NCBI GenBank assembly: GCA_002699025.1
Contig: PABA01000080.1
Span: 22,025 to 86,024 of the forward strand
Direction: 5' to 3'
DNA: 64,000 nucleotides
From: Sandaracinus sp.
GTDB lineage: Bacteria; Myxococcota_A; Polyangia; Polyangiales; Houyiibacteriaceae
Shown: positions 25,593 through 34,753 of the stretch, in pieces
Numbering within the stretch: position 1 is the stretch's first letter
Layout: each line of letters opens with the position of its first letter
Position numbers and translations under genes: made by a program
Notes under the pieces: model-generated
Told to the model about the DNA's origin: nothing
Database searches by the model: none
What the model saw: the letters and a program-made list of their open reading frames with translations, nothing else

Positions 25593-27470
25593 GTGAGCTC
25601 GAGCTCCAAGGTCGACGCGCTGCGTGAGACGCTCGCCGCCCAAGGCGTGGACGCGACGCGCGCGCCGGGTGAGACGCTCGGCCGCCGCGAGGGGCGCCTC
25701 TCCGGCCTGCCCTCGCTGCCCCCGGCGCGCATCGTTCGCGCGGGCCCGGAGGAGGCCGAGGAGGGCGACGCGGCGGCGGGCGACTTCCGCATCCGCGACA
25801 CGCTCGGCGAGGGCGGCATGGGCGTCGTGCTCCTGGCCGAGCAGCGCATGCCCCCGCGCGAGGTCGCCATCAAGCGGCTGCGCGCCGGCGACGGGCACCT
25901 CGTCGACACGCTGCTCCGCGAGGCGACCCTCACGGGCCAGCTTGAGCACCCGAACATCGTCCCCGTCCACGCGGTGGTCTCCGACGAGGAGGGCCCGGCG
26001 GTCGTGATGAAGCGGATCACCGGGCAAGAGTGGCAGGCGCTCTTCGAGGCGGGCGACACGCCCTTCGAGCGCCACCTCGAGATCCTCCTCCAGGTCTGCA
26101 ACGCGCTCGCCTTCGCCCACGACCGCGGCGTGATCCACCGGGACGTGAAGCCCGAGAACGTGATGATCGGCGCCTACGGGGAGGTCTATCTGCTCGACTG
26201 GGGCATCGCCCGGCGCGTGGACGAGCCGCCCACCGATCGCATCGCCGGCACGCCCTGCTTTCTCGCGCCGGAGATGCTCGAGGGGCGCGCGGACGCGCGG
26301 AGCGACGTGTTCCTCCTCGGCGCGACGCTCCACCAGATCCTCACGGGCGAGGCGCGCCACGGCGAGGGCGACCTCATCGACGTGCTCCTCCGCGCGAAGG
26401 ACGCCGAGCCGCACCTCTACGACGAGGGCGTGCCCGACGAGCTCGCGCGCATCTGCAACCGCGCCTGCGCGAAGCGCCCCGAGGACCGCTACTTGGACGT
26501 GGCCGCCTTCCGCGAGGCCCTGCTCCGCTACCGAAGCCACCAGAGCGCCGCCGCGCTCGCCGCGACGGCGGAGGAGCGGCTCGAGGAGCTCCGCGCGCTC
26601 ACGCGGCGGGCATCGCAGCCGGGCGAGGACGAGGAGGCGAGCCGGCTCGCGTACCTCGAGGCGCAGCGGCTCTTCAACGAGGCGCGCTTCGGCTTCGAGC
26701 AGTCGCTCGCCGCCTGGCCCGAGGGACGGGTCGCGCAGGACGGGCTCGAGGAGTGCCTGGCGACGATGGCCCGCTACGAGCTCGGACGCGGCCAGCCGGA
26801 CGCCGCGCAGGCCGCCCTCGAGGCGATGGAGGCGCCGCCGGCCACGCTCCTCGCGGAGGTGGAGGCGCAGCGGGCCGAGCGGGAGGCGGCGCGCGCTCGC
26901 TTCGCGCAGCTCGAGCACGATCGGGACCGGCACGTGGGCGCCCGGGAGCGGAGCCGCGCGCTGACCTTCCTCGGCGCCGCGGTGGTGCTCCTGACCGCCG
27001 GCTTCGTCGCGCTCCGCGTCGCCTACCCGGACTACGCGCCGCCGACGCTCCGCTTCGCCATCGTCGGGGTGGCGGTCTTCGGCGCCATGCTCGCCATCGT
27101 CGCCTGGTGGCGGCGGCGGGGCGCGTGGAATCTGGTGAACCGGCGCATCGCGCAGATCGCGCTGCTGACGCTCGGCGTGAGCGCCCTGAACCGCTTCGCC
27201 TCGCTGGCGGCGGGCGCCGACGGGCCGCGCATCCTCCTGACCGACGCGCTGCTCATCGGCATGGGCGGGCTCGCGCTGACGCCCTTCCACGAGGGCGGGC
27301 CCTGGCTCGCGTCCATGGCCTTCGCGCTCGCCTTCGTGGGCGCCTTCCGGCCGGCGTGGATCGAGCCGGGCTTCATCGCTTTCGCCATCGCCGTGCCGGT
27401 GTTCCTGCTCGCCTGGCGCCGCTGGGGACCGCGGCCGAGCCACGCACACGGAGAGGACGAGGCACCATGA
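25593..27470 (+). CDS. Membrane Ser/Thr protein kinase (Hanks type)
   Basis: A 625-residue kinase expected to be active. Glycine loop LGEGGMGVVLLAE at ~71, Lys94 in VAIKRL, helix-C Glu110, catalytic loop HRDVKPEN at 182-189, DWG at 202-204 in place of DFG, and APE at 225-227. Residues ~320-440 are a charged helical linker with possible TPR-like pairs. The last ~190 residues contain about five membrane spans (LTFLGAAVVLLTAGFVAL, FAIVGVAVFGAMLAIVAW and further ones near the end), so the kinase domain faces the cytoplasm. Start GTG at 25593. Its stop codon overlaps the ATG of the next gene (ATGA), indicating coupled expression with a small lipoprotein. Confidence 0.93.
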   Translation: MSSSSKVDALRETLAAQGVDATRAPGETLGRREGRLSGLPSLPPARIVRAGPEEAEEGDAAAGDFRIRDTLGEGGMGVVLLAEQRMPPREVAIKRLRAGDGHLVDTLLREATLTGQLEHPNIVPVHAVVSDEEGPAVVMKRITGQEWQALFEAGDTPFERHLEILLQVCNALAFAHDRGVIHRDVKPENVMIGAYGEVYLLDWGIARRVDEPPTDRIAGTPCFLAPEMLEGRADARSDVFLLGATLHQILTGEARHGEGDLIDVLLRAKDAEPHLYDEGVPDELARICNRACAKRPEDRYLDVAAFREALLRYRSHQSAAALAATAEERLEELRALTRRASQPGEDEEASRLAYLEAQRLFNEARFGFEQSLAAWPEGRVAQDGLEECLATMARYELGRGQPDAAQAALEAMEAPPATLLAEVEAQRAEREAARARFAQLEHDRDRHVGARERSRALTFLGAAVVLLTAGFVALRVAYPDYAPPTLRFAIVGVAVFGAMLAIVAWWRRRGAWNLVNRRIAQIALLTLGVSALNRFASLAAGADGPRILLTDALLIGMGGLALTPFHEGGPWLASMAFALAFVGAFRPAWIEPGFIAFAIAVPVFLLAWRRWGPRPSHAHGEDEAP

Positions 27471-27931
27471 AGACCCTCGACGCCGCTCGTGCGTCTCGAG
27501 ACGCCATGCGAACCACGACGCTCTGGAGCGCCCTCGCGATCGCCGCGGCCTGCGGCCCGGCGCAGGTCACGGGGGAGAGCCCGACCTCGGTCGAAGGCCC
27601 CCGTCCGATCCCGGTCGAGGCCGGCTGCCACGACGCCGAGAGCGACCCCGTGGAGATCATGGGCGCCGAGCTCCACGGGGACGTGCTCTCGATCGCCGTC
27701 GAGCACGGGGGGGGCTGCGAGCCGCACGACTTCCGGCTCTGCCCGGATCCGGCCGTGTCGCGGACCGAGCCGGCCGTGCAGGCGCTGGTGCTGGTGCACG
27801 GCGACCACGGCGACGACTGCCGCGCGCTCATCGGGGCGACGCTGCGCGTGGAGCGGGCCGCGCTGCCGCATGCGGTGGCGGCGGTCGAGAGCGTGGACGG
27901 GCGGCGGGTGAACGTGACGCTGGCGGAGTGA
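27467..27931 (+). CDS. Small lipoprotein translationally coupled to the kinase
   Basis: A 154-residue protein. The ATG at 27467 overlaps the kinase stop by 4 bp and is preceded by GAGAGGACGAGG, a good ribosome site. A second ATG 13 codons on begins MRTTTLWSALAIAAACGP, which has the better signal peptide; either gives a lipid-anchored Cys in AAAC. The mature domain has conserved-looking cysteines (AGCHDAESDPVEIMGAEL, GGCEPHDFRLCPDPAVSR, DDCRALIGATLRVERA), suggesting a small disulfide-stabilised beta fold. Genetic coupling suggests a periplasmic partner or sensor for the kinase, but this is inference. Confidence 0.8.
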   Translation: MKTLDAARASRDAMRTTTLWSALAIAAACGPAQVTGESPTSVEGPRPIPVEAGCHDAESDPVEIMGAELHGDVLSIAVEHGGGCEPHDFRLCPDPAVSRTEPAVQALVLVHGDHGDDCRALIGATLRVERAALPHAVAAVESVDGRRVNVTLAE

Positions 27932-27965
27932 GGCGCGTCGCCCGTGGGCCTGCGGGCCGGAGCAG

Positions 27966-28009
27966 GGGCACGGGTCGTGCCCGAGAGTCGTGGGCTCGTG
28001 GGAGAGCCC
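27966..28009. terminator. Two adjacent hairpins between convergent genes
   Basis: GGGCACG (27966-27972) pairs with CGTGCCC (27976-27982), and GGGCTC (27992-27997) pairs with GAGCCC (28004-28009). They lie in the gap between the convergent kinase/lipoprotein operon and the uracil glycosylase gene. No U-tract. Confidence 0.45.
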
Positions 28010-28019
28010 GTTGGCCTGC

Positions 28020-28055
28020 GGGCACGGGCAGGGGCACGGGCACGGGCACGGGTCC
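28020..28055. repeat. GGGCAC hexamer array
   Basis: Six consecutive hexamers (GGGCAC, GGGCAG, GGGCAC x3, GGGTCC), ending one base before the stop codon of the glycosylase gene. The same hexamer occurs at 57380-57397 and, in reverse complement, is closely related to the CGTGCC units at 11189-11216. Confidence 0.8.
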
Positions 28056-28056
28056 G

Positions 28057-28776
28057 TCAGGGTAGCGCGATCCCCAGCTCCTCCAGCTCCTTCTCCGCCT
28101 GCGGGGCCCAGCCCTTGTTCGCGCGCGGGTTCGCCGGGCTCGGGTGGAGCACGTGGCCGATCTTCACGTCCACGCCCGCGAGCGCCTTCTCCGCGCGCAC
28201 GCGCGGCCACTTGCCGACGCCGATTACCCACTCGGGCTCGAGCAGGGCGACGACCTCGCGCAGCGACGCATCGCAGGTCGCGAGCAGCGGCTCCCGCTCG
28301 GCCTTGCGCAGCTTCTCCGGGACCCGGTTCTTGCCGCGCTCCCCCTCCATGAAGACGAGCGGGCAGTAGTTCGCCACGAAGAAGCGCTCGAAGAACGCCT
28401 CCGGCTCCCCGAAGCGCTCCTTCGCCCAGCTCCAGAGGCGCCGCCCGCTCACCTCGGAGCGCGCGCAGGCGAAGCCCTCGATGGGCCGCTTCGGGTGCTC
28501 GACGGGCGGCTTGCCCACCTCGCCCTCGATGCCCATCCACTCGCGCACGTGGGCGATCTCGCCGAAGGGCACGCCCGTCTGCGCCATGCCGAAGGGGCCC
28601 GGGTTCATGCCCAGGAAGAGCACCTGCTTCGGCCCGGCGCCGAAGCGCTCGAGGTAGGCCTCGTGCGGGGCCCGCGCGTACTCGAGCGGGTTGTAGACGT
28701 GGGTCACGGGCTCGCCGAACTCCATCGGCGCGAGCGCCTCCACCAGGTCGCGGCTGATCTGGGCCAGGGTCGTCAT
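28057..28776 (-). CDS. SMUG1-type uracil-DNA glycosylase
   Basis: A 239-residue DNA repair enzyme of UDG family 3 (single-strand-selective monofunctional uracil glycosylase), which removes uracil and oxidised pyrimidines from DNA. The active-site motif GMNPGPFGMAQTGVPFG lies at 56-72. Helical DNA-contact segments (RLWSWAKERFGEPEAFFERF, NYCPLVFM) follow. The second catalytic box is HVLHPSPANPRANKGW near the C-terminus, with the conserved His. Length matches the family. Start ATG at 28776; upstream in-frame sequence is Arg/Gly-rich shadow. Such genes are scattered in bacteria and well represented in myxobacteria and planctomycetes. Confidence 0.93.
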   Translation of the reverse strand: MTTLAQISRDLVEALAPMEFGEPVTHVYNPLEYARAPHEAYLERFGAGPKQVLFLGMNPGPFGMAQTGVPFGEIAHVREWMGIEGEVGKPPVEHPKRPIEGFACARSEVSGRRLWSWAKERFGEPEAFFERFFVANYCPLVFMEGERGKNRVPEKLRKAEREPLLATCDASLREVVALLEPEWVIGVGKWPRVRAEKALAGVDVKIGHVLHPSPANPRANKGWAPQAEKELEELGIALP

Positions 28777-28896
28777 CGCCCTCCCTGTACCGCGCCGAGC
28801 CCCGCACGCCAAAGGGCGGGCCCCTCCCAGCCGCCGGCCGCCTCGCTCGGCACGTCCTCGCCGACGCTGCGGCCCACGCCCGCGTCCACCCACGTC

Positions 28897-28930
<34 letters not shown>

Positions 28931-29004
28931 AGCCTCGGCCCGGCCGCCGAGCAACCCCACGCCCGCCGAACACCGCACGCCGAGCGATCCTGCGCGGCAG
29001 CCGC

Positions 29005-30828
29005 TCAGCGCGGGCCGGCGCCCACGAGATCCCGCCGGAGCGCCATCAGCCGATGGGCCGCGTCGTCCGGGAGGCGCGTCGGACGGATCGCGTCGATGAG
29101 CGCGAGCAGGCTCGTCCGCTCCGTGCCCGGCTGGCGCGCGAGCCGCTCGGCCAGGGTCACCAGCGCCACGCGCGTGCCCTCCGGCAGCGTCGCCGCGCTC
29201 CGGGCGATCCGTCCGAGCTGCTCGGCCGTCGGCCGGTTCTCCGAGAGCGCAGCCACCGCCGCGCGCTGCACCAGCGGATCCCCGTCGCCCACCATGTCCG
29301 CGAGCTGCCCCGCGCTCTCCTCGTCGGAGAGGTGCGCGAGCGCCCGCGCGGCCGTGAGCCGGAGCGCCCGATCGTCGTCCCGCGCCGCCTCCACGAGCCG
29401 GTCCCGCGCCTCGCTCGCCGCGGCGTTCCCGAGCGCCGTGACCAGCGCGCGCCGGTCGAGCGGATCCTCGGCCCCGTCGAACGCGTCGACCATGCGCCGC
29501 ACCGCCTCGCCGCCCCGCTCCGGCTCCCGCTCCCGCGCGTGCCCGACGAGGCCCCCCGCCGCCACGTAGGCCGAGCGCGCCGACGCCCCCTCCAGCGCCT
29601 CGGCCCGGTCGGCGAGGAAGGCGATGGTCGCGTCCTCCGGCTCGCGGATCAGCAGCGTCCGCTGGAGCATGGCCGGGTAGTCCTCGGCGGCGACGACGGA
29701 GGGATCGGCCAGCACGCGCCGCAGCGCCCGCTCCGCCGCGGGATCCCCGACGTTCGCGAGGAGCTCGAGGGCGACCTGCCGCGGCCGCCCCTCGAGGCTC
29801 CCGTCGAGGCAGGCGTCCGCGAGCGCCGCCGCCGCCTCCGGGTCGAGCTGGAGGAGGCCCGTCGCGCGCCAGAGCCAGCGGTCGTGATCGGGCAGCCGGC
29901 TCCCGCCGATGGCGCGGAGGTCGGCGAGCATGCGTTCGACGCTCAGCCCCGCCGCCCGCTGCTCGAGGGCGCGCCGGGCCGCGTCGCCGCGCATCTCCCG
30001 CACGGCCACGCGCCGGCCCCGGAGCCGCGGCCGCGGCAGCCCCTCGGGGAGGGGGACACGCTCGAGCTCCACGCGCAGGTGCCGCTCGGCGCCGGCCTCG
30101 GGCCCACCGCTCGCGAGCGCCTCCCGCTCCTCCGCCTCGACCCGCGCGAGCCGCCCCTCCTCGTCGAAGCCCGCCTCCCGCCGGCCCCGCCCCTCGGCGC
30201 GCTCGCCCCGCTCGAGCGCCAGGTAGTCCGCACCGTCCCAGCGCTCGGCGAACGCGCAGGGCGCCGCGGCGCACCCCTCCTCCGCGCGCAGCGTCGTCCG
30301 CACGAGCCCGAAGGGCGTCCGCCGCTCCGCCTCCCGCGCCGCGCCCGGCCCGAGCCGCTCCCGGCCGAGCGCCAGCGCGAGGATCTCGAGCGCCCGCGCC
30401 ACCGGCGCCTCGAGCTCCGGCGCCGCCTCCACGGCCTCGACCCCGCCCGCCTCGTCCCAGCGCACCCAGAGCTGGGCGCCGCGGAAGCGCGACTCCGGGT
30501 CGGGCATGGGCTCCTCGTTCATGCTCCAGCGCGCCCGCTCGAGCCGGACGAGCCCGAGCTGGCTCCAGGCCGGATGCGAGGGCACGGGCTGGAGCGCGAG
30601 CGTCCCCTCGAGCGCGAGCTTCCCGCGCGTCTCGCGCTCGCCCATGCGCACGCGCCCCTCGTCGAGCATCGCGAAGCGGTAGGCGATCGCCTCCTCCGCG
30701 CGCGCCCCCTCGACCTGCGCGCCGGGCGCCACCGGCTCCTCCGCCGGGCCCTCGCCTCCGAGGCTCGCCCAGAAGGCCACCCCCGCCGCGGCGACCACCG
30801 CGGCGCCGATCGCCACACGCCCGCTCAT
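29005..30828 (-). CDS. HEAT-repeat exported protein, possible lipid-transfer-like
   Basis: A 607-residue protein. MSGRVAIGAAVVAAAGVAFWASLGG is an N-terminal signal or anchor. Residues ~45-280 are beta-rich (IAYRFAMLDEGRVRMGERETRG, LALEGTLALQPVPSHPAWSQ, LGLVRLERARWS), and residues ~300-600 are helical pairs of HEAT type (DRRALVTALGNAAASEARDRL, RALRLTAARALAHLSDEESA). A beta-barrel-like N-terminal half followed by a helical superhelix is the layout of the vitellogenin/lipovitellin N-terminal module. I suspect remote kinship but cannot prove it. It is downstream of the large Cys-rich lipoprotein on the same strand (78-bp gap), so the two are probably co-expressed. Confidence 0.75.
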   Translation of the reverse strand: MSGRVAIGAAVVAAAGVAFWASLGGEGPAEEPVAPGAQVEGARAEEAIAYRFAMLDEGRVRMGERETRGKLALEGTLALQPVPSHPAWSQLGLVRLERARWSMNEEPMPDPESRFRGAQLWVRWDEAGGVEAVEAAPELEAPVARALEILALALGRERLGPGAAREAERRTPFGLVRTTLRAEEGCAAAPCAFAERWDGADYLALERGERAEGRGRREAGFDEEGRLARVEAEEREALASGGPEAGAERHLRVELERVPLPEGLPRPRLRGRRVAVREMRGDAARRALEQRAAGLSVERMLADLRAIGGSRLPDHDRWLWRATGLLQLDPEAAAALADACLDGSLEGRPRQVALELLANVGDPAAERALRRVLADPSVVAAEDYPAMLQRTLLIREPEDATIAFLADRAEALEGASARSAYVAAGGLVGHAREREPERGGEAVRRMVDAFDGAEDPLDRRALVTALGNAAASEARDRLVEAARDDDRALRLTAARALAHLSDEESAGQLADMVGDGDPLVQRAAVAALSENRPTAEQLGRIARSAATLPEGTRVALVTLAERLARQPGTERTSLLALIDAIRPTRLPDDAAHRLMALRRDLVGAGPR

Positions 30829-30838
30829 GCGCTCACTC

Positions 30839-30910
30839 GCACCGACTCATGCACCGACACTCACAGCAATTCACGCACCGACACTCGCAGCAACTCACGC
30901 ACCGGCTCAC
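30839..30910. repeat. 12-bp tandem array between co-directional genes
   Basis: Six 12-bp units of the pattern GCACCGACACTC / RCAGCAAYTCAC run from 30839 to 30910. The two central 24-bp pairs are nearly identical. The last unit covers the stop codon of the 30907-34704 gene, so the array forms the linker between two genes of a probable operon. Confidence 0.75.
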
Positions 30911-33900
30911 TCGCAGACGGAGGGATTCAGGTCGCAGTAGGTCACGAGGGGCCCGAGCGGGTAGCTCCAATCCTTGTGGAAGATCGGCACCTCCCAGCTC
31001 GGCCCGCTCCAGCGGAAGAGCGTCTTCTTGTAGGTCTTCCACCAGGTGTCCGCGTAGGCGTAGACGCGCCCGCTGAGCAGCTCGAGCTCGAGGTCCGCCG
31101 AGAGGCCGACCACCAGCGAGGTGTCGCGGAGCGGCCCGTCGGTCTCGAAGGAGAGCGACGTCGTCACCGGCAGCGCCAGCTCGATCACCTGGAGCGACGC
31201 GCCGACGCCGAGCTCCACCACGAAGAGATCGATGCCCACTTCGGCGAAGCCGCTGAGCGCGCCGAAGGGCCGCGCGTTCGCGAGCACGGCCACGTGGCCG
31301 CCGGGTCCGCACTCGCCGCTCGTGTCGAGCGCCATCGTCAGCCCACCGCTCACGTCCAGGCCCACGCGCCCGGCCGCGCCGATGCGCACCACCACGTCGA
31401 AGCCGGCGATGGAGAAGACCGGCGCCTCGACGCTCTCGCCGAAGCCCTCCTCGCCGACGACCTGATCGAAGACGAGGTTGAAGGCGTAGGATCGATCGAT
31501 CGAGTCCAACGCCGCCCGCCCCGAGAGCTCCTCGTCCCAGATCTCGCTGCCGAGCACGCGCAGGTGCGTCGCGAAGCGCGGGTCCGCCGCCCCCGTCTCG
31601 TCCCGCATGGTGACGTCCATGACGCCGTCCACCGCGTGGAAGCGCACCGTCGCCAGGTCGACCCAGGCCTGCAGGTGCGCCTCGGCGCCCGCGTCGATCT
31701 GGCAGAGGTCCGGCTCGCCCGTGTCCGGGTGCGGCGGGAAGTCGAGGAACCAGCTCGCCCCCGCGTCGTAGCCCGCCCCGAACCACTCGGGGATGCCGAT
31801 GTCGTCCGCCGCCCCGTAGCTCTCGCCGTAGGTCGGCCGCCGCGTCGGGTCGTCCGTGTCGAAGGCGTCGTCGAGGTTCTGGATCGTGTACTCCTGCCGA
31901 TCCAGGTACGTGCGGAAGTCCACCGCGCGCTCGGTCGGGTCCGCGCTCTCGGTGCGGAAGGAGCTCCCGCCGACGGGCAGGTAGGTGTAGCCCGAGGCGA
32001 GCGTCGCGAAGTCGGCCGGCGCGAGGTTCTCGCAGCGCTCCCGCTCCTGCTCCATCTCCCACTCGAACATCGCCTGGACGTCCTCGACGAAGTCCTGGGG
32101 CGCCCAGTCGCAGGGGTGCGGGATCGGGTTCCCCTCCGCGTCGCGGCGCAGATCGAAGCAGCCCCGCGCGTCGGCGCGCTTCAGCACATCCGAGATCGAC
32201 TTGTCGATGGCGAGGATGTCGGCGCGGATCCGGTCGCCGATCGGGTCGTCCCCGCCGACGATGAAGCGCGGCTCCTCGAGCTTCTCCTCGAGCAGGCGCC
32301 GCTCGTCCATCAGCCCCATGAAGCGGTCGCGCAGGCCCCAGCCGTAGCTCAACACCTCGTCGGAGACGCCGCGCGCGCCGAGGGCGTCGTTCATGCGCTG
32401 GTGGTGGTGCCAGCCGTCGTCCTCGCCGCGCACCGTGCGCGTGAGCCAGACGTCCCCCTGCCCTTCGAGCTTCGCGAGGATCGCCTGGTTGCGCGCGTCC
32501 GCGTCCGGGTCCGCCGAGTTCTCGAAGACCGTGCGGAAGGAGGAGATGTTCGCGAGCACCTCGCGGATCGCCTCGTTCTGCGTCCACATCAGCCGGTAGA
32601 AGTCGTTCTTCGGCGAGGTGCCGCCGTCCTGTCCGAGCGCGAAGTCCCCGGGGAGCACCGGGGCGTGCGAGGGGTAGTAGCCGAAGGGCGTGCCGAAGCG
32701 GAGCGTGCGCCGCGCGATGGCGACGTCGATGAGCTCCTCGTCCTCCGAGTAGGCGAGCTGGTAGACGCGCCGCGCGTCGTCGTAGAACTGCTCCGTGTAG
32801 GCGCGATAGACCTCGTAGCTGTGGAAGGCCTGGTCGACGTACTCGTCGCAGCTCCCCACGGCCCGCGTCCCGAGCGACGCCTCGTACTCGCCCACGTCCG
32901 CGTCGGAGACGACGACCTCGGCGGGCGTCGCCGCGAAGGGCACCAGCGCCGCCGGCCCGGGCTCGTAGGCGTAGAGCGGGCAGTCGTGGCGGCCGGGCTC
33001 GGAGAGGCTCGCGTCGAACGAGTCGAGGTCGCCTCCGGAGGAGAGGCGCGCCGTCTCGCTCGGACAGATCGCGGCGCTGGCGGCCACGTCCTGGGCCTGG
33101 GCGGCGACGGACGCGCGGCACTCCGCCTCGAGCCAGGCGTGGCACTCGCTCGGATAACGGCTCGTGAGCACGCCGTAGGACGTGGCGCAGAGGTCGGCCG
33201 TGATCGGCTGGAGGCTGGTCTCGGGGCAGAGCCGCTCCTCCCAGCCGGCGCAGCGCGCCATCACGTAATCCGTGCAGGCCGCGGGCCGCCCGGCGAGCGC
33301 GGCGCCGACGTCCGAGCAGGTGGTCGTGTCGATGGCCGGGCAGGCGTCCCGGACGACGCCCTCGCAGCGGCTCTGCAGATACCAGGCGCAACCATCCGGC
33401 GCGGTCCCGTCGGCGAGGTAGGCGCCGCAGGCGTCGACGTCCGCGGGGCAGGAGTCGCTGGCGAGGGCCTCGCAGAGGGGCTCGACGACCGGGCGGCAGA
33501 CCGGGTCGTAGAGGGGGCTCCGCTGGTAGCGATAGGAGGGGCTCGCGCAGGAGCCGAGGGTCACGTCGCGCGGGCAGTCCGCGCGCTCGAGCACCGGGCA
33601 GAGCGCGTCGCCGACCTCGCGGCACGCGAGCGGGAGCCGCCCCGGGTCGGCGCAGTCGCGCTCCGTCCAGTAGGGGCAGCCGGCGCAGGCGATCGAGTAG
33701 TACTCCCAGCAGGGGTAGGTCTCGCCGATGCGAAAGCTGCCGCCGACGCGCTCGTTGAAGGCCGCCCAGCCCTCGTCGAGGAACTCGGCGCAGAGCGCCG
33801 GGGTGGCCTCGACGCAGGCTGGCGCGGGGCGCGGGCCGCGGGGGTACTCGACCGGGACGGGCGGGTCCCCCGTACCATCCCAGACGCAGCGCCGCGGCAA

Positions 33901-34704
33901 GCAGTTCGAGGCGCCGTCGCACTGCTCGCGGTGGTCGACGATCCCATCCCCGCAGCGCGGCAGGCGGCAGGTCGTCCGGCAGGTGTTGGCGACGTCGGCG
34001 TTCTCGTCCCCGTCGTCGCACTCCTCGCCCTCGTCCAGGAGCCCGTCACCGCAGGTGGAGCTCGTGCAGTCGGTCCGGCAGGCCAGGGGGAGCGTGTCCG
34101 AGCGCGCGTCGCCCGTGTCGCACTCCTCGCCTTCGTCGACCGTGCCGTCACCGCAGGTCGGCAGGCTGCAGTCCGTTCGGCAGGCATCCGGCGCGTAGTC
34201 CGAGTTCATCAGCCCCTGGTCGCAGGCCTCGCCCGTGTCGACGATCGCGTCGCCGCAGCGCGGCAGGCGGCAATCGCTGCGGCAGGCGTCCGCCAACAGA
34301 TCCGAGCGGGCCGGCCCCGTGTCGCACTGCTCCGCCGCGTCCACGACCCCGTCGCCGCAGCGCGGCGCCGTGCAGTCCGTCCGGCAGGCGTCCGGGGCGG
34401 CGTCGTCGTTCGCGTCCCCGTCGTCGCAGGCCTCGCCCTCGTCGATGGTGCCGTCTCCGCAGTAGCCAGGCGGGCCGCCGTCTTCGTCCGGGGGCCCCGC
34501 GTCGGCCTCCACCCGCGCGTCCATCGCCGCGTCCGGCAGGGCCGCGTCCTCGTCTCCCGACCCGCCGTCCGTCGCGGCGTCCGCCATCACGCGCCCGGCG
34601 TCCCCCGACCCCGCGTCCGGCGCGTCCTCGCCGCCGCCGCAGCCGAGCGCCCATACGAGCCCCAGCGCCGCCAGCGACGTCCACCCACTCCATACCCTCA
34701 CCAT
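30907..34704 (-). CDS. Very large Cys-rich surface lipoprotein (CGDG disulfide repeats)
   Basis: A 1265-residue lipoprotein. MVRVWSGWTSLAALGLVWALGC is the signal with lipobox, then an Asp/Ala/Gly linker to ~75. Six tandem DUF4215-like repeats follow (CGDGTIDEGEACDDGDAN type, each with four to five Cys). A second Cys-rich region (~270-540) has different spacing (CREVGDALCPVLERADCP). Residues ~540-1000 are long helical segments (DDARRVYQLAYSEDEELIDV). The last ~250 are amphipathic strands alternating hydrophobic and polar residues (GFAEVGIDLFVVELGVGASL), ending in WWKTYKKTLFRWSGPSWEVP. An upstream in-frame extension to 34980 is Arg-rich shadow. Downstream is the HEAT protein. Function unknown. 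Confidence 0.85.
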   Translation of the reverse strand: MVRVWSGWTSLAALGLVWALGCGGGEDAPDAGSGDAGRVMADAATDGGSGDEDAALPDAAMDARVEADAGPPDEDGGPPGYCGDGTIDEGEACDDGDANDDAAPDACRTDCTAPRCGDGVVDAAEQCDTGPARSDLLADACRSDCRLPRCGDAIVDTGEACDQGLMNSDYAPDACRTDCSLPTCGDGTVDEGEECDTGDARSDTLPLACRTDCTSSTCGDGLLDEGEECDDGDENADVANTCRTTCRLPRCGDGIVDHREQCDGASNCLPRRCVWDGTGDPPVPVEYPRGPRPAPACVEATPALCAEFLDEGWAAFNERVGGSFRIGETYPCWEYYSIACAGCPYWTERDCADPGRLPLACREVGDALCPVLERADCPRDVTLGSCASPSYRYQRSPLYDPVCRPVVEPLCEALASDSCPADVDACGAYLADGTAPDGCAWYLQSRCEGVVRDACPAIDTTTCSDVGAALAGRPAACTDYVMARCAGWEERLCPETSLQPITADLCATSYGVLTSRYPSECHAWLEAECRASVAAQAQDVAASAAICPSETARLSSGGDLDSFDASLSEPGRHDCPLYAYEPGPAALVPFAATPAEVVVSDADVGEYEASLGTRAVGSCDEYVDQAFHSYEVYRAYTEQFYDDARRVYQLAYSEDEELIDVAIARRTLRFGTPFGYYPSHAPVLPGDFALGQDGGTSPKNDFYRLMWTQNEAIREVLANISSFRTVFENSADPDADARNQAILAKLEGQGDVWLTRTVRGEDDGWHHHQRMNDALGARGVSDEVLSYGWGLRDRFMGLMDERRLLEEKLEEPRFIVGGDDPIGDRIRADILAIDKSISDVLKRADARGCFDLRRDAEGNPIPHPCDWAPQDFVEDVQAMFEWEMEQERERCENLAPADFATLASGYTYLPVGGSSFRTESADPTERAVDFRTYLDRQEYTIQNLDDAFDTDDPTRRPTYGESYGAADDIGIPEWFGAGYDAGASWFLDFPPHPDTGEPDLCQIDAGAEAHLQAWVDLATVRFHAVDGVMDVTMRDETGAADPRFATHLRVLGSEIWDEELSGRAALDSIDRSYAFNLVFDQVVGEEGFGESVEAPVFSIAGFDVVVRIGAAGRVGLDVSGGLTMALDTSGECGPGGHVAVLANARPFGALSGFAEVGIDLFVVELGVGASLQVIELALPVTTSLSFETDGPLRDTSLVVGLSADLELELLSGRVYAYADTWWKTYKKTLFRWSGPSWEVPIFHKDWSYPLGPLVTYCDLNPSVCE

Positions 34705-34739
34705 CGAGGGGCGAGTATACGCCCGAATCCGATGATCAT

Positions 34740-34753
34740 GTGGAATATTCCAC
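34740..34753. promoter_or_regulatory. 14-bp AT-rich perfect palindrome upstream of the large lipoprotein gene
   Basis: GTGGAATATTCCAC is fully self-complementary and sits 36 bp upstream of the lipoprotein start. An AT-rich palindrome stands out in this very GC-rich sequence, so an operator for a dimeric regulator is plausible. The divergent gap 34705-35093 otherwise holds three further inverted repeats and no gene. Confidence 0.5.
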
